DNA of 64,000 nucleotides from Pectobacterium wasabiae CFBP 3304 (GCF_001742185.1 NZ_CP015750.1:1364001-1428000); one strand, 5' to 3'. Shown: positions 30,394 through 44,605, numbered from the stretch's first letter. A program made the numbers and translations. Notes: generated by a model not told the origin, from the letters alone.

Positions 30394-31356
30394 CTAAGCA
30401 CGTCTGGCTAACCAGAATGTGCTTAGCGCTTTCTGTAAACCAATGAAAGCAAACAGCAGGAAACCAATGACGATTTTTGTCCACCATGAACTCAAGGTTC
30501 CATCAAACGTGATATACGTTTGAATTAGGCCCTGAATCAGTACACCAAACAGGGTTCCCAGTACGGTTCCAACACCACCGGTCAGTAGCGTACCGCCGAT
30601 CACGACAGCAGCGATGGCATCCAACTCCACGCCGCCTGCCGCCAGAGCATAGCCCGCCGAGGTATAGAGAGAAAAAACAATACCTGACAGCACCGCTAAC
30701 GTACTGGAAAGCATGTATATATGAATCGTCGTCCGCCTAACGGGCACCCCCATCAGCTCCGCAGAATAGCTATTACCACCAATCGCATAAACACGGTTAC
30801 CGAAACGGGTTCGATGCGCCATCACAATCCCTACCAGCACCACAATCAACATAACTAATGCCAGGAAGGTAAAACGTCCCCCATCAGGCATTCGCCATGC
30901 TAAACCCGCCAGTTGGCTATAAACCGGATGATCGATGGGAATCGACTCCTGTGAGACAATAAAACTCATCCCTCGAACAAAGAACATACCGGCCAGCGTG
31001 ATAATAAATGCAGGCAATTTCAGCGTATCGATAATCCATCCCATCAATCCGCCAAACATGGCTCCCATCACCAGCGCAATTGCGAACGCAAAGAAAGGAT
31101 CAATGCCATACGTGCCGATCAATTTGGCCAATAACACACCGGTAAATGCAATAACGGATCCCACAGAGAGATCGATCCCGCCAGACAGAATAACAAACGT
31201 CATCCCAACCGCCACGATCCCTAAAAAAGCGTTATCGGTCAGTAAATCAAAGAAAACTCGCGTCGAAGCAAAACCGGGAAACTGGCTGAGACAGAATAAA
31301 TAACCCGCAATAAATACCAGAATCGTCATCAACAGGGGGAAGTGGCGCTTCAACAT
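30394..31356 (-). CDS. yjfF: Galactofuranose ABC transporter permease YjfF
   Basis: 320 residues with about eight to ten membrane segments; BPD_transp_2 (ribose/galactose type) permease. The conserved SGGIDLSVGSVIAFTG is at about 58-73, and GTLSSWWTKI occurs near the C-terminus, both as in E. coli YjfF. It forms the transmembrane channel with YtfT for uptake of galactofuranose. Its start overlaps the ytfT stop by one base. A hairpin of GCTAAGCAC / GTGCTTAGC (30393-30427) covers its last codons and may end transcription from hdfR. Confidence 0.95.
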   Translation of the reverse strand: MLKRHFPLLMTILVFIAGYLFCLSQFPGFASTRVFFDLLTDNAFLGIVAVGMTFVILSGGIDLSVGSVIAFTGVLLAKLIGTYGIDPFFAFAIALVMGAMFGGLMGWIIDTLKLPAFIITLAGMFFVRGMSFIVSQESIPIDHPVYSQLAGLAWRMPDGGRFTFLALVMLIVVLVGIVMAHRTRFGNRVYAIGGNSYSAELMGVPVRRTTIHIYMLSSTLAVLSGIVFSLYTSAGYALAAGGVELDAIAAVVIGGTLLTGGVGTVLGTLFGVLIQGLIQTYITFDGTLSSWWTKIVIGFLLFAFIGLQKALSTFWLARRA

Positions 31357-32366
31357 TATACTTTCCTCCTAAACAGGTGATGTAGCGAAATGCGTGGAGA
31401 TTGCATAACCAAAACCAGCAGAACGACGAGTGCCTTCAGAACCAGGTTAAATTCCGGTCGATAGCCAGATAGCAGGATTCCGGTATTCATACTTTGAATA
31501 ATCAAGGCACCGACGACAGAGAGCAGTAGATTAAAACGTCCTCCGAGTAGAGAACCGCCACCGATCACCACGGCCAGAATCGCATCTAATTCCAGCCAGA
31601 GGCCTGCATTGTTCGCATCCGCACCGCGGATATCCGCCGTTACGATAACGCCTGCCACGGCGGCGCATACGCCGCATATGACATAAGCCGCGACTAATAC
31701 CAGCTTCGTACTCACGCCAGCGTTGCGAGCTGAGCGCAGATTAATACCAACTGATTCGATAAATAGCCCAAGCGCCGTTTTACGCGTCAGCGCCCACAGG
31801 GACAGCAACATCACGCAGGCAATAATCACTGGCATCGGCAGATAGAACAGCGTTCCGCTGCCTAGCGTAGCCAGCCCAGCATTATCAAACGTGATAATTT
31901 GGCCTTCAGTAATCAGTTGAGCGATTCCCCGCCCTGCAACCATCAGCATTAACGTCGCAACAATCGGCTGAATCTGCAACACGGCAACCAGAAAGCCATT
32001 CCATAGCCCACACAGTGCGCCAACCAATAATGCGGTCAGTAATACGGAAGGAAGTGGATGACCCGCAGCCGTAAGCGTTGCGGCTGTTGCACCAGCAATC
32101 GCCATAACCGCACCAACTGATAAGTCGATGCCGCCCGTTGCAATAACCAACGTCATACCTAATGCCAGTAGCGCAACGGGCGCACCGCGATTAAGGATGT
32201 CGATAAGGCTACCGAACAAGCGCCCATCCTGAATGTGAAGGGAGAAGAAGTTTGGTGCGACCATGCTGTCAATCAACAAGATAGCGACCAGCGCCAGAAG
32301 CTGTGGCACGCCCTTGGTGAATGTTAGACGCACTTTTTTGGCAGGTTTGATGTTATTGTCTGGCAT
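31356..32366 (-). CDS. ytfT: Galactofuranose ABC transporter permease YtfT
   Basis: 336 residues, same permease family as YjfF, with ATGGIDLSVGAVMAIAGATA at about 86-105. Eight or more hydrophobic segments. It pairs with YjfF as the heterodimeric channel. Its start lies inside the end of ytfR (14-bp overlap), and its stop touches the yjfF start, so the three are translationally coupled. Confidence 0.95.
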   Translation of the reverse strand: MPDNNIKPAKKVRLTFTKGVPQLLALVAILLIDSMVAPNFFSLHIQDGRLFGSLIDILNRGAPVALLALGMTLVIATGGIDLSVGAVMAIAGATAATLTAAGHPLPSVLLTALLVGALCGLWNGFLVAVLQIQPIVATLMLMVAGRGIAQLITEGQIITFDNAGLATLGSGTLFYLPMPVIIACVMLLSLWALTRKTALGLFIESVGINLRSARNAGVSTKLVLVAAYVICGVCAAVAGVIVTADIRGADANNAGLWLELDAILAVVIGGGSLLGGRFNLLLSVVGALIIQSMNTGILLSGYRPEFNLVLKALVVLLVLVMQSPRISLHHLFRRKV

Positions 32367-33873
32367 CAGTCGCTCCCGTTTGTACTGCGATTGCCTGCAT
32401 CACTGCGGCTACCGAGATCTCGCTATGTTCGAGATGCGCAACGTGTTGCCTGTCACGCAACACAATGATGCGATCGGCATAGCCAGTCAGCTCTTCCAGT
32501 TCAGAAGAGATCACGAGTAACGCCATCCCCTGCTCACACAGTTTTTCGATAAAGCGAATGATTTCAGCATGCGCGCCAACATCAATCCCCCTCGTTGGCT
32601 CATCCAGAATCAAGAAACGCGGCTCTGTGGCCAGCCAGCGCGATAGCAATACTTTTTGCTGATTCCCTCCCGATAGATACTGAATTTCCTGTTCAGCACT
32701 GGGCGTGCGAATCCCTAACAGGCTGATAAACTTTTCAGCGATACGGGTTTGCTCGCGTAAAGAAATCGGCTTCAGCCAGCCGCGCTGAGCTTGGAGTGCC
32801 AGAATAATGTTCTCTCGTACCGTTGCTGCGCCAACGATGCCGTCAGTTTTGCGATCCTCTGGGCAATAGCCAAAACCCAGCTTTCCTGCTGCACGCGGCG
32901 TGCGAATGTTGATTCGTTTACCATCAACCCACGCTTCACCGGCATCAGGCACGTTGATGCCAAATATCAGTTGCGCGGTTTCTGTCCTGCCGGACCCTAA
33001 TAGACCAGCCAGACCAACAATTTCTCCCGGACGCACGGAAAGCTCGAAGTCGTTAATCGAGCCACGTCGACCATAGTGTTTAAATTGCACAATAGGTTCA
33101 CCCGAGGCGTCACTGTGTTTACCACGTTTAAGTAACGTTTCATCAAAACTGTGTCCCAACATCATCTGAACTAATTCAATACGCGGCAATTCTGCAGCAG
33201 GTGATGTCCCGACTAGTCGCCCATTACGTAAAACAGTAATTCTGTCGCTAATGCGGTAAACCTGATCCAGAAAATGCGTGACAAATATCATGCCGATTCC
33301 GCGATCGCGCAGCTTCCGCAATATATCCAGCAGCATATCGACTTCTTTTGCATCAAGGCTGGCGGTGGGTTCATCAAGAATCAAAACTTTAGCGGAGAGA
33401 TCGATAGCTCTGGCAATCGCTACTATTTGCTGGACCGCAATAGAATAATTACCAAGTGGATGGCTAACATCAATCATCAGTCCATAACTTAATAAGAGCG
33501 CCTCGGCCTGATGTAGGATTCTCTGTTGATCAACAATGCCCCACCGAGTGGGTTCTCGTCCAATAAATAAATTCGCTGCAACAGATAGGTTCGGTAATAG
33601 ATTAACTTCTTGATATACCGTACCGATACCCAATGATTGGGCATGGGCCGTATTAACAGGATTAATCGCTATGCCATCAAGGATAATGTCACCCGATGAG
33701 CGGTGGTAAACACCGGTCAGCGCCTTAATTAGCGTTGATTTACCTGCACCGTTCTCCCCCAATAGTGCCACTATCTCGCCGCGATTAAGCGTGAAATCCA
33801 CACTATCTAATGCTTTCACTCCTGGAAACTCAACGCTCATACCCTGAATATCTAACAACCGTGTCGTTTCCAT
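32353..33873 (-). CDS. ytfR: Galactofuranose ABC transporter ATP-binding protein YtfR
   Basis: 506 residues with two ABC domains in tandem. The first has Walker A GENGAGKST at about 39-47, Walker B LILDEPTAS, and a weak signature. The second has a degenerate P-loop (GLLGSGRTE) and signature YLSGGNQQK, followed by LILDEPTRGID; this asymmetry is normal for sugar importers of the RbsA/MglA type. It energises uptake by YtfT/YjfF. Possible starts are GTG 33882, ATG 33879 and ATG 33873; AGGTGA lies five bases before the last, so 33873 is chosen. Confidence 0.95.
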   Translation of the reverse strand: METTRLLDIQGMSVEFPGVKALDSVDFTLNRGEIVALLGENGAGKSTLIKALTGVYHRSSGDIILDGIAINPVNTAHAQSLGIGTVYQEVNLLPNLSVAANLFIGREPTRWGIVDQQRILHQAEALLLSYGLMIDVSHPLGNYSIAVQQIVAIARAIDLSAKVLILDEPTASLDAKEVDMLLDILRKLRDRGIGMIFVTHFLDQVYRISDRITVLRNGRLVGTSPAAELPRIELVQMMLGHSFDETLLKRGKHSDASGEPIVQFKHYGRRGSINDFELSVRPGEIVGLAGLLGSGRTETAQLIFGINVPDAGEAWVDGKRINIRTPRAAGKLGFGYCPEDRKTDGIVGAATVRENIILALQAQRGWLKPISLREQTRIAEKFISLLGIRTPSAEQEIQYLSGGNQQKVLLSRWLATEPRFLILDEPTRGIDVGAHAEIIRFIEKLCEQGMALLVISSELEELTGYADRIIVLRDRQHVAHLEHSEISVAAVMQAIAVQTGATDARQ

Positions 33874-33951
33874 CAGCATCACCTATGCGACAACTTAACA
33901 AGGCTACGTCACACCTGAGCAATATTATGGTAAGTAGGCTGACAATATTCA

Positions 33952-33975
33952 CTGCCCTTTTATTTAAAAGGGCAG
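33952..33975 (-). promoter_or_regulatory. Intercistronic hairpin between ytfQ and ytfR
   Basis: CTGCCCTTTT-ATTT-AAAAGGGCAG, 10-bp perfect stem in the 190-bp gap. Such hairpins after a binding-protein gene usually protect its mRNA or partly end transcription, so that binding protein is made in excess over the membrane parts. There is no T run on the minus strand. Confidence 0.55.
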
Positions 33976-34063
33976 AAAACAGGGTAAACCCACTTTTCCA
34001 TATTTATATTTCCGCTAGGTATTTAGCAAAATTTATATAAATAATAAGCCCACAATATAAATA

Positions 34064-35020
34064 TCAATAACCAAGATCTTTTTTGGTTTCATATTCCTGT
34101 TTTGCCGTATCAGACAATAATAAACGAGACTCTGTCTGAATAAACTTTTCTGGCTGCTTCCCGTCCTTCTTCATCGCTAATAAAGCATCAAAAGCAGGTC
34201 CAGCCATATTGGGTGTTAACTCAACGGTGGCATTAGCTTCACCATTCATCATAGCCTTGAAAATATCGGGGACACCATCAATAGAAACAACTTTTATTTG
34301 TGAACCAGGTTTTAGACCCGCTTCTTTAATTGCCTGAATAGCACCTATAGCCATATCATCATTATGTGCATAAACCGCACAGATATTTTTTCCATTCTGT
34401 TCAGCTTTAATAAAGCTTTCCATGACTTCTTTACCCTTACTACGAGTGAAGTCTCCCGATTGTGAACGGATAATTTTTATCTGCGGATCTGAAGCAATGC
34501 CTTCAGCAAACCCTTTCTTGCGGTTTATCGCTACGCTAGCCCCAACCGTTCCCTGCAATTCGACAACATTACACGGTTTCCCAGCGGCCTCTTTCACAAG
34601 CCATTCCCCTGCCACTTTTCCTTCATAGACACTGTCGGAGGCAATAGCAGCGGTGTATAGCGATGGATCGCTAACTTCAATCGTTCTATCAAGTAGGAAA
34701 ACCGGGATTTTTGCTTCTTTGGCTTCTTGTAAGACTGGAGCCCAACCAGTGGCAACGACCGGTGCGATAAATATGGCATCTACGCCCTGAGCAATGAATG
34801 ACCGCACAGCCTTAATCTGATTCTCTTGTTTCTGCTGAGCATCAGCGATCTTCAACGTTATTCCCCGTTTCTCGGCTTCCTGTTTTGACACTTTAGTCTC
34901 CGCAGAGCGCCATCCTGATTCTGAACCAATCTGGGAAAACCCAACAGTTAAGGGTTTTGCCTGTACGGCACCGCATAATGCCGTACTTACAGCAACAGCT
35001 ACCAGTAAACGTCTGTACAT
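34064..35020 (-). CDS. ytfQ: Galactofuranose-binding periplasmic protein YtfQ
   Basis: 318 residues with a 21-residue signal peptide (MYRRLLVAVAVSTALCGAVQA) cut before KPLTVGFSQIG. It is a periplasmic-binding-protein fold of the LacI/ribose-binding type; YAHNDDMAIGAIQAIKEAG and VVSIDGVPDIFKAM are typical. E. coli YtfQ (318 residues) binds galactofuranose and galactopyranose. First gene of ytfQ-ytfR-ytfT-yjfF, which here lies between an rRNA operon and hdfR. Paired palindromes upstream look like operators. Confidence 0.95.
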   Translation of the reverse strand: MYRRLLVAVAVSTALCGAVQAKPLTVGFSQIGSESGWRSAETKVSKQEAEKRGITLKIADAQQKQENQIKAVRSFIAQGVDAIFIAPVVATGWAPVLQEAKEAKIPVFLLDRTIEVSDPSLYTAAIASDSVYEGKVAGEWLVKEAAGKPCNVVELQGTVGASVAINRKKGFAEGIASDPQIKIIRSQSGDFTRSKGKEVMESFIKAEQNGKNICAVYAHNDDMAIGAIQAIKEAGLKPGSQIKVVSIDGVPDIFKAMMNGEANATVELTPNMAGPAFDALLAMKKDGKQPEKFIQTESRLLLSDTAKQEYETKKDLGY

Positions 35021-35072
35021 ACTTAAACTCCTTCTGTGTAGTCTTACAGCTACTTAGTCAGATTTCAGGTAC

Positions 35073-35105
35073 AGCATAGCGCTACGAATTTATGCTATAG
35101 CGCTA
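35073..35105 (-). promoter_or_regulatory. Paired TAGCGCTA palindromes upstream of ytfQ
   Basis: TAGCGCTA occurs at 35077-35084 and 35098-35105, centres exactly 21 bp (two helical turns) apart, within a shared ATAGCGCTAC. AGCATA (35073-35078) and TATGCT (35091-35096) form a further dyad. They lie 53-85 bp before the ytfQ ATG, where a repressor or activator should act. A LacI/GalR-type regulator is plausible for a sugar importer but is not seen in the window. From 35106 to 35422 I see no gene or other element. Confidence 0.55.
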
Positions 35106-35422
35106 CCGATGTGATGTTGGCAGGTATAACTAACAAGTGAATGCAACCTGAAGGATCGCTATGAAAAACGATTTATCCTCACTCAGGTTGTAGATAGTTT
35201 TAGTTCAAATATCGAACAAGGTAGATGAGCAAGTTCACAACCTGGTATTACGGTGATTTTGTGCATATTTACAGCTAAATCAGCACGATCTGTCAGAAGC
35301 ACATCAAAATTTTTTATCTATTAAATAACAACGCGTTAGATTAATTAGGTATCTGGAGGAGATAAATAATGGAGAAATTAGGAAGAGAGGTACAAGGCAG
35401 GATCGAGCATAAAGTTCAGACC

Positions 35423-35457
35423 AAAAAAAAACCCTTCACAATAACGTGAAGGGTTTT
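35423..35457 (-). terminator. rRNA operon terminator
   Basis: On the minus strand a 12-bp stem AAAACCCTTCAC / GTGAAGGGTTTT with a 6-base loop is followed by a T run. It lies immediately after tRNA-Trp and ends the rRNA-tRNA transcript. Confidence 0.9.
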
Positions 35458-35460
35458 ATT

Positions 35461-35536
35461 TGGCAGGGGCGGAGAGACTCGAACTCGCGACACCCGGTTT
35501 TGGAGACCGGTGCTCTACCAACTGAGCTACGCCCCT
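35461..35536 (-). tRNA. trpT: tRNA-Trp (CCA)
   Basis: 76 nt including encoded CCA, starting AGGGGCGTAGCTCAG. Anticodon CCA in loop TCTCCAAAA, TTCGAGTCT T-loop, acceptor AGGGGCG/CGCCCCT. Distal tRNA of the rRNA operon, as in E. coli rrnC. Confidence 0.97.
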
Positions 35537-35590
35537 AAATTACGCTTAACATTATGCCTGCTAAAGTTAGCAGGCATAATTTTTAATAAG

Positions 35591-35667
35591 TGGCGGAACG
35601 GACGGGGCTCGAACCCGCGACCCCCTGCGTGACAGGCAGGTATTCTAACCAACTGAACTACCGCTCC
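35591..35667 (-). tRNA. aspT: tRNA-Asp (GTC)
   Basis: 77 nt including CCA, starting GGAGCGGTAGTTCAG. Anticodon GTC in CCTGTCACG, T-arm GGGTTCGAGCCC, nearly identical to E. coli tRNA-Asp. It lies between 5S and tRNA-Trp. Confidence 0.97.
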
Positions 35668-35717
35668 ACCGAATTTCTCTACAACCACCAGATTGCTCCG
35701 GCTTACTGCTTAATTTG

Positions 35718-35837
35718 ATGCCTGGCAGTTCCCTACTCTCACATGGGGAAGCCCCACACTACCATCGGCGCTACGGCGTTTCACTTCTGAGTTCGGCATG
35801 GGGTCAGGTGGGACCACCGCGCTATCGCCGCCAGGCA
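35718..35837 (-). rRNA. rrf: 5S ribosomal RNA
   Basis: 120 nt, from TGCCTGGCGGCGATAGCGCG to CTGCCAGGCAT on the minus strand; the ends pair, and the interior CCCACCTGACCCCATGCCGA is the universal enterobacterial 5S sequence. Part of the 50S subunit. Confidence 0.97.
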
Positions 35838-35966
35838 AATTCTGTTTCATCCTAACCGTTATGCTCTACTTTCTTTGTATCGCACAACCATCAGAACCAA
35901 TCTTTGAACAAGCTGAATATCGTTTTATATGAGTCTTTCATCACACCAAAACACCTTCGGTGTTGT

Positions 35967-38874
<2,908 letters not shown>

Positions 38875-39016
38875 TCACAACCCGAAGATGTTTCTTTCGA
38901 TTCATCATCGCATTGCGATTATTTGAGAGACTCATTGACAGACTGACGCATCACGACCTACCCGAAGGCAGTCATGCGTGTTCAGCCGTCATGTTTCAAT
39001 TTTCAGCTTGTTCCAG

Positions 39017-39030
39017 ATTGTTAAAGAGCA
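39017..39030 (-). promoter_or_regulatory. Spacer boxA antitermination site
   Basis: TGCTCTTTAACAAT on the minus strand, the boxA element for NusB/NusE (S10) antitermination, located between tRNA-Ala and 23S as in E. coli rrn operons. Confidence 0.85.
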
Positions 39031-39090
39031 AAACATCGCAGTGCACCCAAACAGGTACACTCTGATGTTTTTTATCATAACGAGTAGTGA

Positions 39091-39166
39091 TGGTGGAGCT
39101 ATGCGGGATCGAACCGCAGACCTCCTGCGTGCAAGGCAGGCGCTCTCCCAGCTGAGCTATAACCCC
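39091..39166 (-). tRNA. alaT: tRNA-Ala (TGC)
   Basis: 76 nt including CCA. Anticodon TGC in CTTGCACG, G3-T70 pair in the acceptor (the alanine identity pair), TTCGATCCC T-arm. It lies in the 16S-23S spacer after tRNA-Ile. Confidence 0.97.
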
Positions 39167-39208
39167 GTCTCTACTTACAGTTACCTTAGATACCACTCAT
39201 GGAGGAGT

Positions 39209-39285
<77 letters not shown>

Positions 39286-39358
39286 ATTAAGGTATTTCTG
39301 CTCGTTATTTTCATCAGACAATCTGTGTGAGCACTTCACTCAACACACATCTTTTTGG

Positions 39359-40900
<1,542 letters not shown>

Positions 40901-41050
40901 TAAGATTTGTTTGATTTGCTGAACTCGTCAGCGATGCTCAAAGAATTAGTTACTGTTCATTCGTAATGAATTTACTGTTGTTCACTCTTCAAGACTTTTT
41001 ATATCGTTAAGATACGGTCTTGTGAGTGCCCACACAGATTGTCTGATTAT

Positions 41051-41064
41051 ATTGTTAAAGAGCA
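41051..41064 (-). promoter_or_regulatory. Leader boxA antitermination site
   Basis: TGCTCTTTAACAAT on the minus strand, about 150 bp before 16S. Same sequence as the spacer boxA at 39017-39030. Confidence 0.88.
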
Positions 41065-41100
41065 GTGCGTTGCGGTGTTATCCGCTTCGCGAGGTGGCGT

Positions 41101-41128
41101 ATGTTACGCTCATCACCTTCAGAGTCAA
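41101..41128 (-). promoter_or_regulatory. rrn promoter P2
   Basis: Minus strand TTGACT (41128-41123), 16-bp spacer, TAACAT (41106-41101), followed by ACGCCACCTCGCG as in E. coli rrn P2. Confidence 0.85.
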
Positions 41129-41201
41129 CGTTTATTTTAAAGCGTTTTCTCTTTCTTTATCGACCCGGTTGTGAGTCACAGCGCCGTGTCGATGGAGGCG
41201 C

Positions 41202-41229
41202 ATTATAGGGACTTCTCGACCTGCCGCAA
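41202..41229 (-). promoter_or_regulatory. rrn promoter P1
   Basis: Minus strand TTGCGG (41229-41224), 16-bp spacer, TATAAT (41207-41202), then GCGCCTCCATCGACACGG, the GC-rich discriminator and start region of rrn P1. It closely resembles P1 of E. coli rrnE, which is also divergent from purH. It is the growth-rate and ppGpp-controlled promoter. Confidence 0.88.
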
Positions 41230-41346
41230 TAGGTATTTTAAAGAAAAATGACTGTTTGCTGCATTCCACAGCAAAACCCCGCTTTATACCTATTTTTGCA
41301 CAAACTTATCCACAGAAAGCATTCAACTCAAAAATTGACGAGCATC

Positions 41347-41362
41347 ACGCAAACGTTTTCGC
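41347..41362 (+). promoter_or_regulatory. PurR operator and promoter of purHD
   Basis: ACGCAAACGTTTTCGC matches the PurR box ACGCAAACGTTTNCGT in 15 of 16 positions. TACAAT at 41363-41368 directly follows as -10, so PurR would block polymerase. PurR with hypoxanthine or guanine represses purHD in E. coli. The leader to purH is about 130 bp. Confidence 0.85.
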
Positions 41363-41505
41363 TACAATTCACCGCGTTCAAAATCGTCGTGTTTTGGCGA
41401 ACGCTAACTGAATATTTCTCTTTATTCCGCAATTATTGCTCTAACAAAGACGATATTCACATACCGTTCTTTACTGACTACCCAAATCCAGGGGATAACA
41501 TCATC

Positions 41506-43095
41506 ATGCAACAACGTCGTCCAATTCGCCGCGCTCTGCTCAGCGTTTCTGACAAAGCAGGTATTGTCGAATTTGCTCAAGCTCTGTCCCACCGTGGCGT
41601 TGAGCTCCTTTCTACTGGTGGAACCGCCCGTTTGCTGGCCGATGCTGGCTTAGCGGTGACAGAAGTCTCTGACTACACCGGTTTCCCGGAAATGATGGAT
41701 GGGCGTGTAAAGACTCTGCACCCGAAAGTACATGGCGGCATTCTGGGACGGCGCGATCAAGATGATGCGATCATGGCGCAGCACGACATCAAACCGATTG
41801 ATATCGTCGTTGTGAATTTGTATCCGTTCGCTCAGACCGTCGCCCGTGAGAACTGCTCATTAGAAGATGCCGTTGAGAACATCGATATCGGTGGCCCAAC
41901 GATGGTACGCTCCGCCGCCAAGAACCATAAAGATGTGGCTATCGTGGTCAAGAGCAGCGACTACACCACTATCATTAATGAGATCGACGCCAACGAAGGT
42001 TCATTAACCTACAAAACCCGTTTCGATTTAGCCATTAAAGCATTCGAGCACACCGCCGCTTACGACAGTATGATTGCCAACTACTTTGGTGCACTGGTTC
42101 CGCCTTATCACGGTGATACCGATAAACCATCTGGCCACTTCCCACGTACGCTGAACCTGAACTACATCAAAAAGCAGGACATGCGCTACGGCGAGAACAG
42201 CCATCAGCAAGCTGCCTTCTATATAGAAGAGAATATTCACGAGGCCTCTGTCGCCACCTCTATACAGTTACAAGGCAAAGCGCTGTCTTATAACAACATC
42301 GCCGATACCGATGCTGCGCTGGAGTGTGTGAAAGAATTTGCCGAACCAGCCTGCGTCATCGTTAAACACGCGAACCCGTGTGGCGTGGCGATTGGTGGTT
42401 CAATTCTTGATGCCTACGAGCGCGCCTACAAAACTGACCCAACATCCGCATTCGGCGGCATTATCGCCTTCAACCGCGAACTGGATGAAGAAACGGCACA
42501 GGCCATCATCAGCCGTCAGTTTGTCGAAGTCATTATTGTGCCATCCGCTAGTGATGCCGCATTGAAGGTGACCGCAGCCAAACAAAACGTACGCGTTCTG
42601 ACCAGTGGTAGCTGGCAGCAACGCATTCCGGCCTTGGACTTCAAACGCGTCAATGGCGGTTTGTTGGTACAGGATCGCGATTTGGGTATGGTCGATGCGT
42701 CTCAACTGCGTGTCGTGACCGAACGCCAGCCGAGCGAGCAGGAATTACGCGATGCGCTCTTCTGCTGGAAAGTGGCTAAATTCGTTAAGTCCAATGCGAT
42801 TGTGTACGCACGCGACAATATGACCATCGGGATAGGTGCGGGTCAGATGAGCCGCGTTTACTCAGCGAAAATCGCTGGTATCAAAGCAGGCGATGAAGGG
42901 CTGGAAGTAAAAGGTTCCGCCATGGCCTCTGATGCATTCTTCCCATTCCGTGATGGTATTGATGCTGCCGCAGCCGTTGGCATTACTTGTGTGATCCAAC
43001 CGGGCGGGTCTATTCGTGATGATGAAGTTATTGCTGCCGCCAACGAACACGGCATTGCGATGATCTTTACCGACATGCGCCACTTCCGTCATTAA
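41506..43095 (+). CDS. purH: Bifunctional AICAR formyltransferase/IMP cyclohydrolase
   Basis: 529 residues (E. coli 529), starting [20 protein letters not shown]. The N-terminal MGS-like cyclohydrolase domain (about 1-200) and C-terminal AICAR transformylase (about 205-529, with [10 protein letters not shown]) perform the last two steps to IMP. The open frame runs on upstream to 41248, but that part covers the PurR box and promoter; the ATG at 41506 has AGGGGA upstream and fits the family. Confidence 0.98.
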   Translation: MQQRRPIRRALLSVSDKAGIVEFAQALSHRGVELLSTGGTARLLADAGLAVTEVSDYTGFPEMMDGRVKTLHPKVHGGILGRRDQDDAIMAQHDIKPIDIVVVNLYPFAQTVARENCSLEDAVENIDIGGPTMVRSAAKNHKDVAIVVKSSDYTTIINEIDANEGSLTYKTRFDLAIKAFEHTAAYDSMIANYFGALVPPYHGDTDKPSGHFPRTLNLNYIKKQDMRYGENSHQQAAFYIEENIHEASVATSIQLQGKALSYNNIADTDAALECVKEFAEPACVIVKHANPCGVAIGGSILDAYERAYKTDPTSAFGGIIAFNRELDEETAQAIISRQFVEVIIVPSASDAALKVTAAKQNVRVLTSGSWQQRIPALDFKRVNGGLLVQDRDLGMVDASQLRVVTERQPSEQELRDALFCWKVAKFVKSNAIVYARDNMTIGIGAGQMSRVYSAKIAGIKAGDEGLEVKGSAMASDAFFPFRDGIDAAAAVGITCVIQPGGSIRDDEVIAAANEHGIAMIFTDMRHFRH

Positions 43096-43112
43096 TTCTG
43101 GAGCTGACCGAA

Positions 43113-44399
43113 ATGAACATTTTAGTAATTGGTAATGGCGGACGCGAACACGCGCTGGCTTGGAAAGCGTCACAGTCACCACTGGCGAAACAGGTTTATG
43201 TGGCTCCAGGAAACGCGGGCACCGCACTTGAGCCAGCACTGACCAACGCTGATATCTCCGCAACCGATGTTCCAGCGTTAGTCGCCTTTGCTCAGGAAAA
43301 TCACATCGATTTAACTATCGTTGGCCCAGAAACACCGTTAGTTATCGGTGTTGTGGATGCGTTTCAGAGTGTAGGTCTAAAAATCTTTGGCCCGTCGCAG
43401 GCCGCCGCGCAATTAGAAGGCTCTAAAGCCTTTACTAAAGATTTTCTGGCTCGCCATAACATCCCGTCGGCGGAATACCAGAATTTCACCGAAGTGGAAC
43501 CCGCACTGGCCTATGTACGCAGCAAAGGTGCACCGATCGTCATCAAGGCGGATGGGCTAGCCGCGGGTAAAGGCGTGATCGTCGCGATGACGTTGCCGGA
43601 AGCGGAAAACGCCATTCAGGATATGCTGGCAGGTAATGCATTCGGCGATGCTGGACACCGTATCGTGGTGGAAGAGTTCCTCGATGGTGAAGAAGCAAGC
43701 TTCATCGTTATGGTGGACGGCAAGAACGTGCTGCCGATGGCAACCAGTCAGGATCATAAACGCGTTGGGGATAAAGATACGGGCCCGAATACCGGTGGTA
43801 TGGGCGCTTATTCGCCAGCGCCGGTCGTGACCGATGAAATCCACCAGCGTGTGATGGATCAGGTGATTTGGCCGACCGTGAACGGCATGGCAGCCGAGGG
43901 AAATACCTACGTTGGTTTCCTGTATGCTGGCCTGATGATTTCTGCCGATGGCCAACCAAAAGTGATCGAGTTCAACTGCCGCTTTGGCGATCCAGAAACA
44001 CAGCCAATTATGCTACGCCTGCGTTCCGATCTGGTGGAACTGTGTCTGGCAGCCTGCGACGGGACGCTGGATCAAAAAGATTCAGTCTGGGATGAACGTC
44101 CCTCTCTGGGCGTGGTATTGGCCGCAGGCGGTTATCCGGCTGACTACAATACGGGCGATGTGATTTCTGGTTTACCGCAGCAGGATGCCGAAGATGGCAA
44201 AGTCTTCCATGCTGGCACCAAGCTGAATGGGATTAATGTCGTCACCAACGGCGGGCGAGTACTGTGCGTCACTGCATTGGGTAATACCGTGGCTGAAGCG
44301 CAACAACGCGCGTATGAAATAGCAGCAGGTATTCAGTGGCAAGGGGTATTCTGTCGCAAAGACATCGGCTACCGTGCTATCGAGCGCGAGCAAGCCTGA
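43113..44399 (+). CDS. purD: Phosphoribosylamine-glycine ligase (GAR synthetase)
   Basis: 428 residues (E. coli 429), ATP-grasp fold, starting MNILVIGNGGREHALAWKAS. ATP-grasp segments include VIKADGLAAGKGVIVA at about 143 and EFNCRFGDPETQ at about 286. It joins phosphoribosylamine to glycine, the second purine step. It follows purH after 17 bp with GGAGCTGA upstream and ends at a terminator. Confidence 0.98.
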   Translation: MNILVIGNGGREHALAWKASQSPLAKQVYVAPGNAGTALEPALTNADISATDVPALVAFAQENHIDLTIVGPETPLVIGVVDAFQSVGLKIFGPSQAAAQLEGSKAFTKDFLARHNIPSAEYQNFTEVEPALAYVRSKGAPIVIKADGLAAGKGVIVAMTLPEAENAIQDMLAGNAFGDAGHRIVVEEFLDGEEASFIVMVDGKNVLPMATSQDHKRVGDKDTGPNTGGMGAYSPAPVVTDEIHQRVMDQVIWPTVNGMAAEGNTYVGFLYAGLMISADGQPKVIEFNCRFGDPETQPIMLRLRSDLVELCLAACDGTLDQKDSVWDERPSLGVVLAAGGYPADYNTGDVISGLPQQDAEDGKVFHAGTKLNGINVVTNGGRVLCVTALGNTVAEAQQRAYEIAAGIQWQGVFCRKDIGYRAIEREQA

Positions 44400-44440
44400 T
44401 AAACGATGGTCCGATAACGATTATCTGATAAATACTGAAG

Positions 44441-44464
44441 CCCGGAGAAATCCGGGTTTTTTTT
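44441..44464 (+). terminator. Terminator of purHD
   Basis: CCCGGA-GAAA-TCCGGG stem with a GNRA-type loop followed by eight T. Confidence 0.92.
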
Positions 44465-44477
44465 ATAGTCAGTTTTA

Positions 44478-44604
<127 letters not shown>

Positions 44605-44605
44605 G

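Noticed and set aside
35161..35193. 10-codon frame MKNDLSSLRL upstream of ytfQ on the + strand
   Set aside because: Too short, no ribosome-binding site and no neighbour it could control.
41248..41505. 86-codon N-terminal extension of purH
   Set aside because: It covers the PurR box and promoter; the family start is at 41506.
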